DNA of 64,000 nucleotides from Rheinheimera tangshanensis (GTDB lineage: Bacteria > Pseudomonadota > Gammaproteobacteria > Enterobacterales > Alteromonadaceae), in assembly GCF_014645135.1 (NCBI RefSeq), contig NZ_BMLH01000004.1, forward strand, positions 304,076 through 368,075, read 5' to 3'. Positions 63,888 through 64,000 of this stretch are shown here, one piece after another (positions within the stretch are counted from its first letter, which is position 1; each line of letters begins with the position of its first letter). The notes beneath the pieces were generated by a model, which ran no database searches, was not told the origin of the DNA, and saw only the letters and a program-made list of their open reading frames with translations. The position numbers were made by a program, and so were the translations under genes.

Positions 63888-64000
63888 TAATTGAAGAGTT
63901 TGATCATGGCTCAGATTGAACGCTGGCGGCAGGCCTAACACATGCAAGTCGAGCGGGGTTTTCGGACCTAGCGGCGGACGGGTGAGTAATGCGTAGGAAG
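63888..64000 (+). rRNA. rrs: 16S ribosomal RNA, 5' end (cut by window)
   Basis: TTGAAGAGTTTGATCATGG and GAACGCTGGCGGCAGGCC are the universal bacterial 16S start; only about 113 bases are in the window. GCAAGTCGAGCGG followed by a short V1 loop fits gammaproteobacteria. The exact 5' end is set by analogy to E. coli. Confidence 0.97.

Overview
The window is chromosomal DNA of a gammaproteobacterium, most likely Rheinheimera or a close relative (Alteromonadales/Chromatiaceae type). This rests on gene order and sequence feel: hemA-prfA-prmC, lolB-ispE-prs, rplY-pth-ychF, a Met-Leu-Gln-Gln tRNA operon, sirB2-sirB1-kdsA, an Oar-like TonB receptor, and a 16S rRNA whose first ~113 bases close the window. 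No database search was possible, so the genus is an inference. There is no prophage, insertion sequence or CRISPR array.

0.3-17 kb is mostly a sugar-acid catabolic locus. A FadR-type GntR regulator (1891-2622) precedes the genes for a complete non-phosphorylating (Weimberg-type) pentose oxidation route: SDR sugar dehydrogenase, SMP-30 lactonase, IlvD/EDD-type L-arabinonate dehydratase, FAH-fold 2-keto-3-deoxy-pentonate dehydratase and alpha-ketoglutarate semialdehyde dehydrogenase. It also holds an aldose 1-epimerase, a YtfQRT-YjfF-type furanose ABC transporter and two secreted GH43 enzymes. Together they would cut arabinan-type polymers, import arabinose and oxidise it to 2-oxoglutarate. Three near-identical palindromes lie in front of the three divergent/convergent transcription units and are candidate operators.

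17-25.6 kb holds a catalytic/non-catalytic M16 peptidase pair, a DUF3142 lipoprotein with a TPR-like membrane protein, a tRNA operon and a POT peptide transporter. 25.6-28.5 kb is an AT-rich accessory island with small immunity-like proteins (YezG/DUF600-like and Imm33/DUF2185-like). One of them is bracketed by direct repeats whose hairpins carry compensatory changes. No toxin gene is visible.

28.6-42.8 kb is housekeeping: ychF, pth, rplY, prs, ispE, lolB, hemA, prfA, prmC, sirB2, sirB1, kdsA. A yefM-yoeB toxin-antitoxin pair, a small orphan gene and an HD-GYP response regulator sit between prmC and sirB2, splitting a normally continuous cluster. A Phe-Thr-Phe tRNA cluster follows, with a tRNA-Phe 3'-end remnant beyond it.

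43-48.8 kb carries a HAD phosphatase, an M61 peptidase, a PHB-depolymerase-like hydrolase, an MBL-fold hydrolase, and a FolK-like and a FolM-like gene that overlap tail to tail by 120 bp. 48.9-61 kb carries a chemoreceptor, then nucleoside salvage (deoB, deoD, gpt, udk, nupC) with an exported nuclease-fold protein, a TonB receptor and an isopenicillin-N-synthase-like oxygenase directly behind nupC. The last 3 kb has two identical tRNA-Leu genes, a Cache-domain chemoreceptor, three tandem rRNA promoters, boxA and the start of a 16S gene.
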